Shown: positions 1-9,132, numbered from the stretch's first letter. The stretch is DNA of 64,000 nt from Bacteroidota bacterium (GCA_017860295.1 JAFNAS010000004.1:62001-126000), one strand, 5' to 3'. Made by a program: numbers and translations. Notes: generated from the letters alone by a model not told the origin.

Positions 1-785
1 CCGAATACTTCACCGATATTTTTAGGAGCAACTCCCAAACCGGTACAAACTCCGGCACAAATTGTGTTTGACGAAGTAACAAACGGATAAGAACCGAAAT
101 CAATATCAAGCATAGTACCCTGAGCTCCTTCAGCAAGAATCGAGGTTCCTTTTGCTATGTAGTTGTTTACTTTGTGTTCGCTGTCGATAAACTGGAATTT
201 TTTGAGAACTTCTATTCCTGCAAACCACTCTTTTTCAATGGCTTCCAATTGATCGAGAGGGTAGTTGTATTGTGCCAGAATAGCTTTATGCCGGGCAATG
301 GCAGCTGCATATTTTTTATCAAAATTATGGAGCAGGTCCCCTACCCTTACGCCATTACGGCTAATCTTATCCGTATAAGTCGGACCGATTCCTTTACCTG
401 TAGTCCCAATTTTTGAATCTCCCTTTGCCGCTTCGTAAGCAGCATCAAGTAACCGGTGAGTAGGAAGGATCAGGTGTGCTTTTTTGGAGATAAGCAAACG
501 TTTGGTCAGATCGTGACCGGATGCTTCGAGTGATTCGACTTCTGTTTTGAACAGAGCAGGATCGAGCACTACCCCGTTTCCGATAATATTGATTTTGTCA
601 CCCTGGAAAATTCCGGATGGAATTGATCTTAACACATACTTTTGGCCTTCGAATTCGAGAGTGTGTCCGGCATTCGGACCACCTTGAAAACGCGCAACAA
701 CACCATATTTGGGTGTAAGGACATCTACTACTTTTCCTTTTCCTTCGTCGCCCCACTGAAGGCCTAACAGAACATCAACTTTCAT
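1..785 (-). CDS. purA: adenylosuccinate synthetase, 3' end beyond window
   Basis: Joins IMP and aspartate with GTP to give adenylosuccinate, the first committed step from IMP to AMP, in the cytoplasm. Reading leftwards from the ATG at 785 the protein begins MKVDVLLGLQWGDEGKGKVV, containing the family's GTP-binding signature WGDEGKGK; GPNAGHT, GNGVVLDP and GTTGKGIGPTY follow in the usual order. About 261 residues are present of the roughly 420-430 expected; the C-terminal part lies beyond base 1. The gene has its own promoter just upstream and is separated from the VOC gene by a terminator, so it is probably transcribed alone or heads an operon continuing left. Identification is secure. Confidence 0.97.
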   Translation of the reverse strand, partial: MKVDVLLGLQWGDEGKGKVVDVLTPKYGVVARFQGGPNAGHTLEFEGQKYVLRSIPSGIFQGDKINIIGNGVVLDPALFKTEVESLEASGHDLTKRLLISKKAHLILPTHRLLDAAYEAAKGDSKIGTTGKGIGPTYTDKISRNGVRVGDLLHNFDKKYAAAIARHKAILAQYNYPLDQLEAIEKEWFAGIEVLKKFQFIDSEHKVNNYIAKGTSILAEGAQGTMLDIDFGSYPFVTSSNTICAGVCTGLGVAPKNIGEVF

Positions 786-835
786 TTGTTTTGTTTTTAT
801 AGACATATACTATGAATCTTACGCCAAAAAGCGTG

Positions 836-865
836 TAAAGTTACCGATTTTTTACCGGATTTCAA
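836..865 (-). promoter_or_regulatory. purA promoter, Bacteroidetes sigma type
   Basis: On the minus strand TTG (865-863) is followed after 19 bases by TAACTTTA (843-836), close to the Bacteroidetes consensus TTTG-N19/20-TAnnTTTG. It would start transcription about 45 bases before the purA ATG. Assigned by pattern only. Confidence 0.6.
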
Positions 866-890
866 CCTGCTGAGATCTGTTTTGCACACA

Positions 891-930
891 AAAAACTGCC
901 TCAAATTGTAGGATACAATCCGAGGCAGTT
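891..930 (-). terminator. intrinsic terminator after the VOC gene
   Basis: Inverted repeat AACTGCCTC (894-902) / GAGGCAGTT (922-930). Read on the minus strand it forms a 9-bp stem followed by a run of T, which ends transcription of the VOC gene before purA. Confidence 0.8.
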
Positions 931-944
931 ATAGATATTACAGG

Positions 945-1313
945 TCATCTTTCAGGTAGGATTTCAACCCAGTATCCATCGGGATCTTCAATGAAATAGA
1001 TACCCATCGCATCGTTCTCGAAGCAGATATACCCCATTTGCTGGTGAAGTTGATGTGCTTCCGGGTAATGCTGCGTCGTAAAAGCAATGTGAATTTCATT
1101 GTCTCCCAAATCATACGGCTCCGATCGATCCTTCAACCAGGTCAGTTCCAAACGATGGTCTGTCTGATTGTCGGATAGATAAACAATGATAAAACTGCCA
1201 TCCGGAGCATTGATTCGCCGAACTTCCTTCAAACCTAACGCTTTATCGTAAAACGCAAGGCTCTTCTGAAGGTCGAAGACATTGATATTGTTATGTACGA
1301 ATTTGAAATCCAT
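945..1313 (-). CDS. VOC-superfamily protein, glyoxalase I-like
   Basis: A 122-residue single-domain vicinal-oxygen-chelate protein of the lactoylglutathione lyase type. It has two beta-alpha-beta-beta-beta modules: the first starts at KFVHNNINVFDLQKSLAFY with a metal-ligand His near residue 8, the second contains NEIHIAF and ends IEDPDGYWVEILPER, the typical C-terminal Glu-bearing strand. The VOC family includes glyoxalase I, methylmalonyl-CoA epimerase and resistance proteins; length and the DPDGYWVEI ending favour a glyoxalase I-like enzyme detoxifying methylglyoxal, but the substrate cannot be read from sequence. It lies downstream of frdB with an inverted repeat between, and is followed by a clear terminator. 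Confidence 0.85.
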   Translation of the reverse strand: MDFKFVHNNINVFDLQKSLAFYDKALGLKEVRRINAPDGSFIIVYLSDNQTDHRLELTWLKDRSEPYDLGDNEIHIAFTTQHYPEAHQLHQQMGYICFENDAMGIYFIEDPDGYWVEILPER

Positions 1314-1322
1314 ATTCCTTTG

Positions 1323-1393
1323 TGTAGTCAGTAGATAGTAAGATGGTATCGGTAGACATTCTACTAACCACTAACCACCAACTACTGACTACT
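1323..1393. repeat. inverted repeat pair downstream of frdB, no cargo gene
   Basis: GTAGTCAGTAG near 1324-1334 is matched exactly in inverted orientation by CTACTGACTAC near 1382-1392. The space between holds short related repeats (CTAACCACTAACCACC). There is no T-run, so this is not an ordinary terminator. It resembles the repeat pairs flanking the small genes at 2202-2558 and 26697-27074 but encloses no gene. Confidence 0.6.
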
Positions 1394-1399
1394 TGATTA

Positions 1400-2155
1400 T
1401 CAGTCTTTCAGTTTTGCAACAAGGAACTCACGGTTCAGACGTGCAATGTGCGAAATGGAAACATTTTTAGGACATTCGGCTTCGCAGGCACCTGTGTTTG
1501 TACAGTTACCGAAACCGAGTTCGTCCATTTTAGATACCATTGCCTTGGCACGACGTGATGCTTCAATTCTACCCTGTGGCAACAGTGCCAACTGGCTAAC
1601 CTTTGCAGCAACGAACAACATAGCTGAACCGTTTTTACAAGCAGCAGCGCAAGCACCACAACCGATGCAAGATGCAGCATCCATGGCTTCGTCAGCTTTT
1701 TCTTTTGCAATAGGAATTGCATTTGCATCAGGAACACCACCGGTGCTGATAGAGATAAAACCTCCAGCTTGCATAATTTTGTCGTATGCGCTACGGTCTA
1801 CCATTAAATCCTTGATTACAGGGAAAGCACGCGAACGCCACGGTTCGATGGTAATGGTTTCTCCGTCTTTGAACTTACGCATGTGCAACTGACAAGTCGT
1901 TACATCTTCGTCAGGTCCGTGCGGATGGCCGTTGATATAGAGAGAACACATACCGCAGATACCTTCGCGACAGTCGTGGTCGAACACTACCGGTTCTTTC
2001 TTTTCCGAAACTAACTTTTCGTTCAGTACGTCGAGCATTTCCAGAAATGAGCTGTCGATAGAAATATTGCTCAACTGATAGGTTTCAAAAGCGCCTTTAG
2101 CCTGAGGCCCTTTCTGACGCCATACTTTCAGGGTTATATTAATTGTTTTTTCCAT
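1400..2155 (-). CDS. frdB: fumarate reductase/succinate dehydrogenase iron-sulfur subunit
   Basis: A 251-residue electron-transfer subunit linking the membrane cytochrome b (FrdC) to the FAD subunit (FrdA) in menaquinol:fumarate oxidoreductase. The N-terminal [2Fe-2S] domain has CREGICGMC plus a later Cys in TTCQLHM. The C-terminal ferredoxin-like domain has [12 protein letters not shown] and [15 protein letters not shown], ligands for the [4Fe-4S] and [3Fe-4S] clusters. It is the last gene of the frdC-frdA-frdB operon; a 516-bp insertion with a four-helix-bundle gene separates it from frdA, whereas the genes are normally contiguous. In an anaerobic Bacteroidales organism the physiological direction is probably fumarate reduction to succinate; frd versus sdh naming is by inference. 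Confidence 0.95.
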   Translation of the reverse strand: MEKTINITLKVWRQKGPQAKGAFETYQLSNISIDSSFLEMLDVLNEKLVSEKKEPVVFDHDCREGICGMCSLYINGHPHGPDEDVTTCQLHMRKFKDGETITIEPWRSRAFPVIKDLMVDRSAYDKIMQAGGFISISTGGVPDANAIPIAKEKADEAMDAASCIGCGACAAACKNGSAMLFVAAKVSQLALLPQGRIEASRRAKAMVSKMDELGFGNCTNTGACEAECPKNVSISHIARLNREFLVAKLKD

Positions 2156-2163
2156 TTTATTTT

Positions 2164-2187
2164 GAGTTTACGAGTTTACGAGTAAAC
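2164..2187. repeat. left short tandem repeat flanking the four-helix-bundle gene
   Basis: Three copies of an 8-bp unit (GAGTTTAC, GAGTTTAC, GAGTAAAC). Units related in sequence and inverted in orientation occur on the other side of the small gene at 2626-2670. Together they bracket a foreign-looking insertion between frdA and frdB. Confidence 0.65.
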
Positions 2188-2201
2188 AGGTTGACATGTT
2201 T

Positions 2202-2558
2202 TTAACTGACGTGGATGCTTTTAATTAAAGAAGAGAGCATTTTTATTATTTCATTGATTCTACCGTTCATTGATTCTGAAGCATCTTCTGCAATAAACTC
2301 CAACTCTTTAGCAATAATCAATTGCGTTTCGAGTTCAGAGGCAGAACCTAATGAAATATGCAAAAAATGTTTTATCTCTTTATCGGAACATCTTCCGTAA
2401 CCTTCTGCAATGTTTGAAGGGATAGAAACCGCACATCTTCTCATTTGATTTGATAATCCGTAAAGTTCTTCTTTCGGAAAACTCTGAGTAATTTGATACA
2501 CCAGCGTTACCAGTTCAATACTCTTTTTCCAAACCAAAAGATCTTTGTGCGTTCCCAT
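2202..2558 (-). CDS. four-helix bundle protein (S23/IVS family)
   Basis: A 118-residue small helical protein of the family first seen in intervening sequences of 23S rRNA genes (TIGR02436/PF05635; related to Avd of diversity-generating retroelements). Family hallmarks visible: an opening like HKDLLVWKKSIELVTLVYQ, then FPKEELYGLSNQMRRCAVS, then IPSNIAEGYGR, and a C-terminal helix with SASELETQLIIA. The ATG at 2558 is chosen; the frame also extends to a TTG at 2567. Function is unknown; Avd-type members bind nucleic acid. It lies between frdA and frdB in the same orientation and is bounded by short tandem repeats, so it looks like an inserted cassette rather than a native member of the operon. 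Confidence 0.88.
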   Translation of the reverse strand: MGTHKDLLVWKKSIELVTLVYQITQSFPKEELYGLSNQMRRCAVSIPSNIAEGYGRCSDKEIKHFLHISLGSASELETQLIIAKELEFIAEDASESMNGRINEIIKMLSSLIKSIHVS

Positions 2559-2625
2559 CAGTATCAAAAATATCTACCTGATCTTCGTAACAAAATTTTA
2601 TAAATTTATAAGCTCGAAACCGATT

Positions 2626-2670
2626 AACTTGTTAACGAGTCAACTTGTCAACTCGTCAACTTGTCAACTG
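2626..2670. repeat. right short tandem repeat flanking the four-helix-bundle gene
   Basis: About five degenerate copies of an 8-bp unit (GTCAACTT / GTCAACTC) ending two bases before the frdA stop codon. The reverse complement, GAGTTGAC / AAGTTGAC, is one or two changes from GAGTTTAC in the left flank, so the two clusters form an imperfect inverted pair. Confidence 0.65.
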
Positions 2671-2671
2671 T

Positions 2672-4612
2672 TTATTTGTAATTCCGTTGTTGAACATGAA
2701 TAGATTCGTATACCAGTGGCTCTTTCAAAAGAGTCGGCTCTTGATCTTCGCCTTCGTATTTCCAGCAAGCTACGTAAGAGAATTTGTCATCCTGACGTTT
2801 TGCTTCGCCTTCTTCGGTCTGGTATTCTTCGCGGAAGTGACCACCGCAGGATTCTTCGCGATGAAGAGCATCTTTGGCCATCAAATAACCGATTTCGATG
2901 AAATCAGCCACACGAAGCGCTTTTTCCAGCTCGGTATTCAAATCTTCGCTTTCGCCCGGAATGAATACGTTGCTCCAGAATTCTTTTTTGATTTCTTTAA
3001 TTTCAGCAAGAGCTTTTTCAAGGCTTTCTTTTGTACGGCCCATACCTACAAAGTTCCACATTACATGGCCTAAGTCTTTGTGAATAGAATCAACCGAACG
3101 GTTACCCTTGATCGACATCAGCTTCTGAATTTTCGATTGTACAGAACTTTCTGCTTCAACAAATTCAGCTTTTTCTGTACTCATGCGCGGCGTACGAATT
3201 TCGTCGGCCAGGTAGTTTTGAATGGTGAATGGCAGTACGAAATAACCATCGGCCAAGCCCTGCATCAAAGCAGAAGCACCCAAACGGTTTGCACCGTGAT
3301 CGGAGAAGTTGGCTTCACCGATAGCGAACAGACCTTCAACGCTGGTCATACATTCGTAGTCAACCCAGATACCACCCATTGTGTAGTGGATAGCCGGATA
3401 GATCATCATCGGCGTTTCGTACGGATTTTCATCCACAATTTTATAGTACATCTGGAAGAGGTTACCGTAACGTGCTTCAACCACGTCACGACCCAGACGA
3501 TTGATAGCTTCGGAGAAGTCGAGGTAAACAGCCAAACCGGTTGCACCTACGCCATAACCGGCATCGCAACGTTCTTTAGCTGCACGAGAGGCAACGTCAC
3601 GAGGAACCAGGTTACCGAAAGCAGGATAACGACGTTCGAGATAGTAGTCACGATCATCTTCTGCAATCTGGGTCGGTTTCAGTTTACCGGCACGGATAGC
3701 TTCTGCGTCTTCTTTCTTTTTCGGAGTCCAGATACGACCGTCGTTACGCAGTGATTCTGACATCAAAGTCAGTTTCGACTGGAATTCGCCGTGAACCGGG
3801 ATACAGGTCGGGTGGATCTGAGCGTAGCAAGGATTTGCAAAATAAGCACCTTTCTTATATGCCTGAATGGCGGCAGAACCGTTAGATCCCATAGCATTGG
3901 TAGAAAGGAAGAAGGTATTACCATAACCACCAGTAGCAATAACTACTGCGTGACCGAAGAAACGTTCCAAACGACCGGTGCGAAGGTTACGGGCTATAAT
4001 ACCGCGCGCTTTACCATCAACCACTACAACGTCCATCATTTCGTAACGGGTGTAAAGTTTTACAGAACCTTTACCCACCTGACGGCTAAGTGCCGAGTAA
4101 GCACCTAACAATAGCTGTTGTCCGGTTTGACCTTTAGCGTAGAAGGTACGTGATACCTGAGCACCCCCGAACGAACGGTTGTCGAGCAATCCGCCGTATT
4201 CGCGGGCAAAAGGAACACCCTGAGCAACACATTGGTCAATAATGCAGTTGGAAACTTCGGCCAAACGATAAACGTTAGCTTCGCGTGCACGATAGTCACC
4301 ACCTTTAATTGTATCGTAGAAAAGACGGTAAACCGAGTCACCATCGTTTGTATAGTTTTTAGCAGCATTGATACCACCCTGTGCAGCGATAGAGTGAGCA
4401 CGACGGGGAGAATCCTGAATGCAGAAGTTCAAAACATTAAAGCCGAGTTCACCAAGTGATGCGGCAGCTGAAGCGCCGGCCAAACCCGTACCGACAACGA
4501 TAACGTCCAAGCGGCGTTTGTTTGCCGGGTTGACGAGCTTCTGAGAGGCTTTATAGTTGTTCCACTTTTCAGCTAACTTCCCTTCGGGAATTTTAGAATT
4601 AATTTGTGTCAT
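2672..4612 (-). CDS. frdA: fumarate reductase/succinate dehydrogenase flavoprotein subunit
   Basis: A 646-residue catalytic subunit with covalently bound FAD, interconverting fumarate and succinate on the cytoplasmic face of the inner membrane. The dinucleotide fold is [19 protein letters not shown] (about residues 40-58); the FAD-attachment motif is [15 protein letters not shown] with the modified His; the substrate region has QIHPTCIP, and [20 protein letters not shown] and [11 protein letters not shown] follow. The length is that of the long Bacteroidetes/epsilon-type enzyme (class B, with a single diheme cytochrome b anchor). It is second in the operon, 38 bases after frdC, and is followed by the inserted four-helix-bundle cassette before frdB. 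Confidence 0.96.
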   Translation of the reverse strand: MTQINSKIPEGKLAEKWNNYKASQKLVNPANKRRLDVIVVGTGLAGASAAASLGELGFNVLNFCIQDSPRRAHSIAAQGGINAAKNYTNDGDSVYRLFYDTIKGGDYRAREANVYRLAEVSNCIIDQCVAQGVPFAREYGGLLDNRSFGGAQVSRTFYAKGQTGQQLLLGAYSALSRQVGKGSVKLYTRYEMMDVVVVDGKARGIIARNLRTGRLERFFGHAVVIATGGYGNTFFLSTNAMGSNGSAAIQAYKKGAYFANPCYAQIHPTCIPVHGEFQSKLTLMSESLRNDGRIWTPKKKEDAEAIRAGKLKPTQIAEDDRDYYLERRYPAFGNLVPRDVASRAAKERCDAGYGVGATGLAVYLDFSEAINRLGRDVVEARYGNLFQMYYKIVDENPYETPMMIYPAIHYTMGGIWVDYECMTSVEGLFAIGEANFSDHGANRLGASALMQGLADGYFVLPFTIQNYLADEIRTPRMSTEKAEFVEAESSVQSKIQKLMSIKGNRSVDSIHKDLGHVMWNFVGMGRTKESLEKALAEIKEIKKEFWSNVFIPGESEDLNTELEKALRVADFIEIGYLMAKDALHREESCGGHFREEYQTEEGEAKRQDDKFSYVACWKYEGEDQEPTLLKEPLVYESIHVQQRNYK

Positions 4613-4650
4613 ATCTTATCTGTTTATTGTATTCTGAAATAAAGAAGAGA

Positions 4651-5322
4651 TTAAGCGCCAAATCCTAATAAGAAGTAAACGTTGATACCGGTAAGACATG
4701 CAATAAGAATGGTTGCATAGATGATACCGATTACCTGCAAACGAGGTTGCCATTTTTGATTATTGACACCGATAGTTTGGAATGCACTCCAGAAACCGTG
4801 TGTCAGGTGAAACCACAATACCCAGTACCATACGATGTACAACAGGTTATATACCGGATTGCGCATCAAAGTAGCGACCAAACCGTAGGCCTCTTCTGCA
4901 TGTACTTGTTCTGCGCCACCCATAAAGGCTTGCAATTGCATTTTAGCCCAGAAATGAGTTAAGTGCAACAAGATGAACAACAACACAATGGCTCCTAAAA
5001 CGAACATGTTGCGTGCGGCCCATGAGGTAGTCTGCGATTTTTTACCGGAAGCATAACCCACTTCGCCACGTGCACGTAAGTTCATCCATGACAACCAGAT
5101 ACCATACGCGATGTGAATAAAGAACCCGGCAGCCAGAATAGGCACCATTACGGTAACTATAGGCAATTCCATAAATTCACATCCTGCCTGATACGTTGCA
5201 GGCCCTGCTAACAACAACATGTTGAGAAAGGTGTGCAAAGTCAAAAAGACGAATAGAAATAGCCCAGATAAACTCATAATGAGCTTTCTTCCAATCGAAG
5301 AATCGATAATAAATAACTTCAT
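4651..5322 (-). CDS. frdC: fumarate reductase/succinate dehydrogenase cytochrome b subunit
   Basis: A 223-residue membrane anchor with about five transmembrane helices binding two haems b and the menaquinone site; it passes electrons to FrdB. The sequence opens MKLFIIDSSIGRKLIMSLSG, the usual start of Bacteroidetes SdhC/FrdC. Candidate haem-ligand histidines lie in FLTLHTFLN, FFIHIAYG, FILLHLTHF and WFHLTHGFW. The frame is open 39 codons further upstream, but the ATG at 5322 is chosen because the family start matches there and the promoter at 5442-5472 would lie inside or very near a longer version. First gene of frdC-A-(four-helix)-B. Confidence 0.94.
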   Translation of the reverse strand: MKLFIIDSSIGRKLIMSLSGLFLFVFLTLHTFLNMLLLAGPATYQAGCEFMELPIVTVMVPILAAGFFIHIAYGIWLSWMNLRARGEVGYASGKKSQTTSWAARNMFVLGAIVLLFILLHLTHFWAKMQLQAFMGGAEQVHAEEAYGLVATLMRNPVYNLLYIVWYWVLWFHLTHGFWSAFQTIGVNNQKWQPRLQVIGIIYATILIACLTGINVYFLLGFGA

Positions 5323-5441
5323 AACAGTTTTGAATTGATGTTTATTGAAAGGATAATAAAAAGCAGAATATTTAATTTGTGCGAATAAAAGACAGTTAAC
5401 CAGATAATTAAAGCCTTTATAACCTATTTTAAAATGCATTG

Positions 5442-5472
5442 CAAATGTAGCTAAAAGCCTTGGTTTTGCAAA
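5442..5472 (-). promoter_or_regulatory. frdCAB promoter, Bacteroidetes sigma type
   Basis: Minus strand: TTTG (5472-5469), 19-base spacer, TACATTTG (5449-5442), a full match to the consensus. The predicted leader to the frdC ATG is about 115 bases. Confidence 0.8.
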
Positions 5473-5547
5473 AGAATAAAGAATTTTTTCTGCAATTTAA
5501 TGCGAAAGATTTCCAGTCAGAAAAGGTCACTTGCAGTAATTGGCTAT

Positions 5548-5587
5548 AAATAAACAAAGGAGAGTGTCTATTCCGACATCTCTCCTT
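5548..5587 (-). terminator. terminator after nrdJ
   Basis: On the minus strand AAGGAGAGATGTC pairs with GACACTCTCCTT (5557-5587, one bulged base), followed by TTGTTTATTT. It ends the nrdJ transcript ahead of the frd promoter. Confidence 0.75.
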
Positions 5588-5607
5588 GTATGTTCTGTGA
5601 TAATGCT

Positions 5608-8172
5608 CTATCCGCAACGTGAATATCCACACGATTTACAGGACAAACAACCTTCCTGATAAATCAATGTTTCCTGACCACAATTCGGACACTGTTTTCC
5701 TTCGATGGTTGTGCCGTCTGGAATATATTTTTTCAAAGCACGTTCAACCCCGTTTTTCCAGGTATTGATCGACTCGCTGTTGAGCTGCAAACTCGATACA
5801 AGTTTAAGTACCTGATTGATTGGCATTCCGTAACGTAATACGCCGGAAATAAGTTTCGCGTAGTTCCAGAATTCAGGATCAAACTTGTGCGAAAGACCTT
5901 CCACGGTTGTTTTGTAGCCCCGTTTGTTAGAAAACTGAAAATCATAACGACTTCGTCCATCTTCTTCGTTGTAATTTTTAATAATCTTGCCGGATGTTAC
6001 ATTCTTCGGCAATGTAATACCATCTTCATCGTCGGCCAATCCGGTAAATATTTCATAAGGACGGTCATTCAGCAAACCGACAAATGCAATCCATTTCTCT
6101 TTATTATTCTGGAAACGAACTACTTCACAGTCCAGTTCTTTAGGACGAACCGATACCTCCGTAAAGCAGAAACATTTTTTATCCTTGTCTTCAGCAGCCT
6201 CTTCTTCCTCTTTCTTTTTGTCTTGACTGGCAGAAACCAATACACCGGCACGAGAACCTTCCCGATACACAGTACATCCTTTGCACCCTGATTTCCAAGC
6301 TTCAACGTATAGTTTTTCAACCAATTCTTCGGTTACATCCGTCGGGAGATTGATGGTCACGCTAATGGAATGATCGACCCACTTTTGAATACGACCTTGC
6401 ATCTGCACCTTTTTCAACCAATCGACATCGGCCGAAGTGGCTTTGTGATAAGGAGATTTGGATATCATCTCTTCTAATTCTTCATCCGAATAATGCTTGA
6501 TGGTTGAATAACCATTGGCTTCCATCCAGGTTACAAACTTGTGATGGAATACAAAATACTCTTCCCAGGTATCGCCCACCTCATCTACAAAGTCGATTCG
6601 GGTTTCCGGGTCATTCGGATTTACTTTGCGACGGCGTTTGTAATAACACGAAAATGCCGGCTCGATACCCGATGTAGTCTGGGTCATCATACTGGTTGTT
6701 CCGGTAGGGGCAATGGTCAGGCAGGCAATGTTTCTGCGACCGTATTTGACCATATTCTTATACAATTCGGGATCGGCCTCTTTCAATCTATTGATATAGG
6801 GATTATTGGCTTCGCGTTTAGTATCATAAATTTCAAAAGCGCCACGTTCTTTGGCCATATCGACCGACGACGCATACGCTGCCAATGCAACTGCTTTGTG
6901 TACTTTCTCCGAAAAATCAGTAGCTTCGTCCGTACCGTAAATCAAACCGAGAGCAGCCAACATATCTCCTTCGGCCGTTGTTCCTACACCGGTACGACGT
7001 CCCATGGCGGTTTTTCGTTTGATCTTTTCCCACAATTGAAGTTCGGTTAGTTTAATATCATCACTCTCAGGATCCGATTTTATTTTGGCTATAATCTTAT
7101 CGATCTTCTCCATTTCCAGATCTATGATATCGTCCATAATCCGCTGTGAATATGCCACATGCTTTCCGAATAAATCGAAATCGAAATAAGCATCTTTTGT
7201 AAACGGATTAGCTACATAGGAATATAAATTGATGGCTAACAAGCGGCAACTATCGTAAGGACACAACGGAATTTCACCGCAAGGATTAGTAGAAACCGTT
7301 CTAAAGCCCAGATCAGCATAACAATCGGGTACCGATTCACGCAAAATGGTGTCCCAGAAAAGAACCCCCGGTTCTGCCGATTTCCATGCATTATGAATCA
7401 CTTTTTTCCACAATGCGTTGGCATCTATTTCCTTCGTGGCGGTCGGGTTACTGGCACTAATAGGATATTGTTGCTTGTAGGGCAGATTATTGATGGCAGC
7501 CTGCATAAAGTCATCGTGCACTTTCACCGAAACATTGGCTCCTGTAACCTTGCCCTGTTCCAGCTTGGCATCAATAAACGATTCCGAATCAGGATGTTTT
7601 ATCGATACACTCAACATCAATGCTCCACGACGACCATCTTGAGCCACTTCACGGGTGGAATTGGAATAACGTTCCATAAAAGGCACCAAACCGGTAGAGG
7701 TCAGTGCCGAATTTTTCACCGGAGAACCTTTCGGACGGATATGAGAAAGGTCGTGCCCTACTCCACCACGGCGTTTCATCAGCTGAACCTGTTCTTCATC
7801 CAACTTGATAATAGCGCCATACGAGTCGGCATCGCCATCGAAACCAATGACAAAACAGTTCGATAGAGAAGCCACCTGAAACTCATTCCCGATTCCCGTC
7901 ATCGGACTACCCTGCGGAACGATGTATTTGAATCTTCTTAAAAGTTCAAACAGTTCATCATGCGAAAGAGGATTAGGGTACATTGCTTCTACACGTGCAA
8001 TTTCAGAGGCAATGCGATGGTGCATATCATCAGGATTTTTTTCGTAAAGATTACCGAACGAATCTTTGAGTGCATACTTGGTTACCCACACGCGTGCGGC
8101 TAACTCGTCGCCCTGAAAATAATCAAGAGATGACTGAAACGCTTCGTCATACGAATAAGTTGGCTTTTCCAC
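5608..8172 (-). CDS. nrdJ: adenosylcobalamin-dependent ribonucleotide reductase (class II)
   Basis: An 854-residue enzyme that reduces ribonucleotides to deoxyribonucleotides using a coenzyme B12 radical, independent of oxygen. Visible motifs: SLSNCFVIG (first active-site Cys), STNPCGEIPLC (radical Cys region with Asn and Glu), CLTIAPTGTTSMM (nucleotide loop), GCKGCTVYREGSRAGVL, and a C-terminal redox/zinc tail with CPNCGQ ... CKSCGYSRCG. The start is a GTG at 8172; an in-frame TGA lies two codons upstream, so no longer form is possible and no ATG lies near. It appears monocistronic, with its own terminator. I see no cobalamin riboswitch signature in the 360 bases upstream. It implies that the cell makes or imports B12. 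Confidence 0.94.
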   Translation of the reverse strand: MEKPTYSYDEAFQSSLDYFQGDELAARVWVTKYALKDSFGNLYEKNPDDMHHRIASEIARVEAMYPNPLSHDELFELLRRFKYIVPQGSPMTGIGNEFQVASLSNCFVIGFDGDADSYGAIIKLDEEQVQLMKRRGGVGHDLSHIRPKGSPVKNSALTSTGLVPFMERYSNSTREVAQDGRRGALMLSVSIKHPDSESFIDAKLEQGKVTGANVSVKVHDDFMQAAINNLPYKQQYPISASNPTATKEIDANALWKKVIHNAWKSAEPGVLFWDTILRESVPDCYADLGFRTVSTNPCGEIPLCPYDSCRLLAINLYSYVANPFTKDAYFDFDLFGKHVAYSQRIMDDIIDLEMEKIDKIIAKIKSDPESDDIKLTELQLWEKIKRKTAMGRRTGVGTTAEGDMLAALGLIYGTDEATDFSEKVHKAVALAAYASSVDMAKERGAFEIYDTKREANNPYINRLKEADPELYKNMVKYGRRNIACLTIAPTGTTSMMTQTTSGIEPAFSCYYKRRRKVNPNDPETRIDFVDEVGDTWEEYFVFHHKFVTWMEANGYSTIKHYSDEELEEMISKSPYHKATSADVDWLKKVQMQGRIQKWVDHSISVTINLPTDVTEELVEKLYVEAWKSGCKGCTVYREGSRAGVLVSASQDKKKEEEEAAEDKDKKCFCFTEVSVRPKELDCEVVRFQNNKEKWIAFVGLLNDRPYEIFTGLADDEDGITLPKNVTSGKIIKNYNEEDGRSRYDFQFSNKRGYKTTVEGLSHKFDPEFWNYAKLISGVLRYGMPINQVLKLVSSLQLNSESINTWKNGVERALKKYIPDGTTIEGKQCPNCGQETLIYQEGCLSCKSCGYSRCG

Positions 8173-8535
8173 TTGTCAAAAAGTTTTAATTATAAGGAGA
8201 TTATTGTTGTATCCAGAAGTTCACTTTTGAGAATACAATGATACGATAGATTCTTCAAAAAGAAAAATATTTTGACTGTTATTTTTATGAAGTTTCCCAA
8301 TTTATTTTTTATAGTGCTTATATACAATAATGTAAATTTTCAGCCATATAAAAAAGTTTTCCAAAAAGAAATCCGATTAAAATATTTGATGCTGTGATCA
8401 AGAAATCTTCAAAAGCGAATGATAAAATATTATTTAATGGAAAATGCCCTGCGAAGAGTGAATAAATTTACGAAAAGAGTCCCTTCGTATCACTGTATAA
8501 AAGGCAAAAACCCTTTTCCCGTATTCCTTGTTCAT
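8173..8535. other. gene-free interval between pabC and nrdJ
   Basis: AT-rich interval holding the nrdJ leader. No B12-box, tRNA or convincing ORF is visible. A weak hairpin AAAAGG-N7-CCTTTT (8499-8517) just after the pabC stop may help end the pabBC transcript. No promoter with good spacing could be assigned to nrdJ. Confidence 0.5.
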
Positions 8536-9132
8536 TTACAGAACCTGAATGTTAGAAATTTCAATTGCGGGAGTTGCGTCAAAATCAAGCATGGCATTGA
8601 TCGGCTTGGCGCTGATGAAAAAAGGTAAATCTTCAACGCCTATCGGTTGGCTGATAATACGACCCGTACGCAACAAGCGTTGACGTTGAGTGCCATTGAG
8701 CAGGTAAGAAGAGGGAGTAATCCACTGTGTTCCATCATAAAATACAATATTAGAAAACGTGGTATCGGTAATCTGTCCGTTCTTCACAATCAGAAAATCA
8801 GTATCCGGCGCGTGTGAAGGTAAGTTGTCGAACATGCGCCTATCGGCATACTTGTAGGTATAATCGATAGTATTGTGCTCAATTAAGCCGAGTGAGTGGA
8901 TTACCCGTGGAGTGTAGGGATGAAACTCGATGGAATGAATTATATCAGAATAAATAATTCTACATTTTAAAATGCAGTCAACTATTTTAATATCTGATAA
9001 TTGATTGGAAAGAACGATGGGATTATCTATCCCGAATAATGCTTTTCGCGAATCGTTCATTCTGTGTTCGTGATCTGCAAGATGAGATGGATGACCATGA
9101 TCTATTTTGAGACTTTCAACCAACAGGCACAT
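8536..9132 (-). CDS. pabC: aminodeoxychorismate lyase-like, class IV aminotransferase
   Basis: A 198-residue PLP enzyme of fold type IV predicted to convert 4-amino-4-deoxychorismate to p-aminobenzoate and pyruvate for folate synthesis. It is shorter than E. coli PabC (about 270). Family features: an N-terminal HLADHEHRMNDSRKALF segment, KYADRRMFD with the likely PLP lysine, and FLIVKNGQITDTTFSNIVFYDG followed by TPSSYLLNGTQRQRLL. The ATG at 9132 is preferred over the TTG at 9144. The gene overlaps the end of pabB by 17 bases, indicating translational coupling and supporting the PabC assignment; this pairing in reverse order of E. coli's dispersed genes is usual in Bacteroidetes. Confidence 0.85.
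   Translation of the reverse strand: MCLLVESLKIDHGHPSHLADHEHRMNDSRKALFGIDNPIVLSNQLSDIKIVDCILKCRIIYSDIIHSIEFHPYTPRVIHSLGLIEHNTIDYTYKYADRRMFDNLPSHAPDTDFLIVKNGQITDTTFSNIVFYDGTQWITPSSYLLNGTQRQRLLRTGRIISQPIGVEDLPFFISAKPINAMLDFDATPAIEISNIQVL

Noticed and set aside
8173-8535. Possible cobalamin riboswitch upstream of the B12-dependent nrdJ
   Set aside because: No B12-box or the expected long folded leader could be seen; the interval is plain AT-rich sequence.
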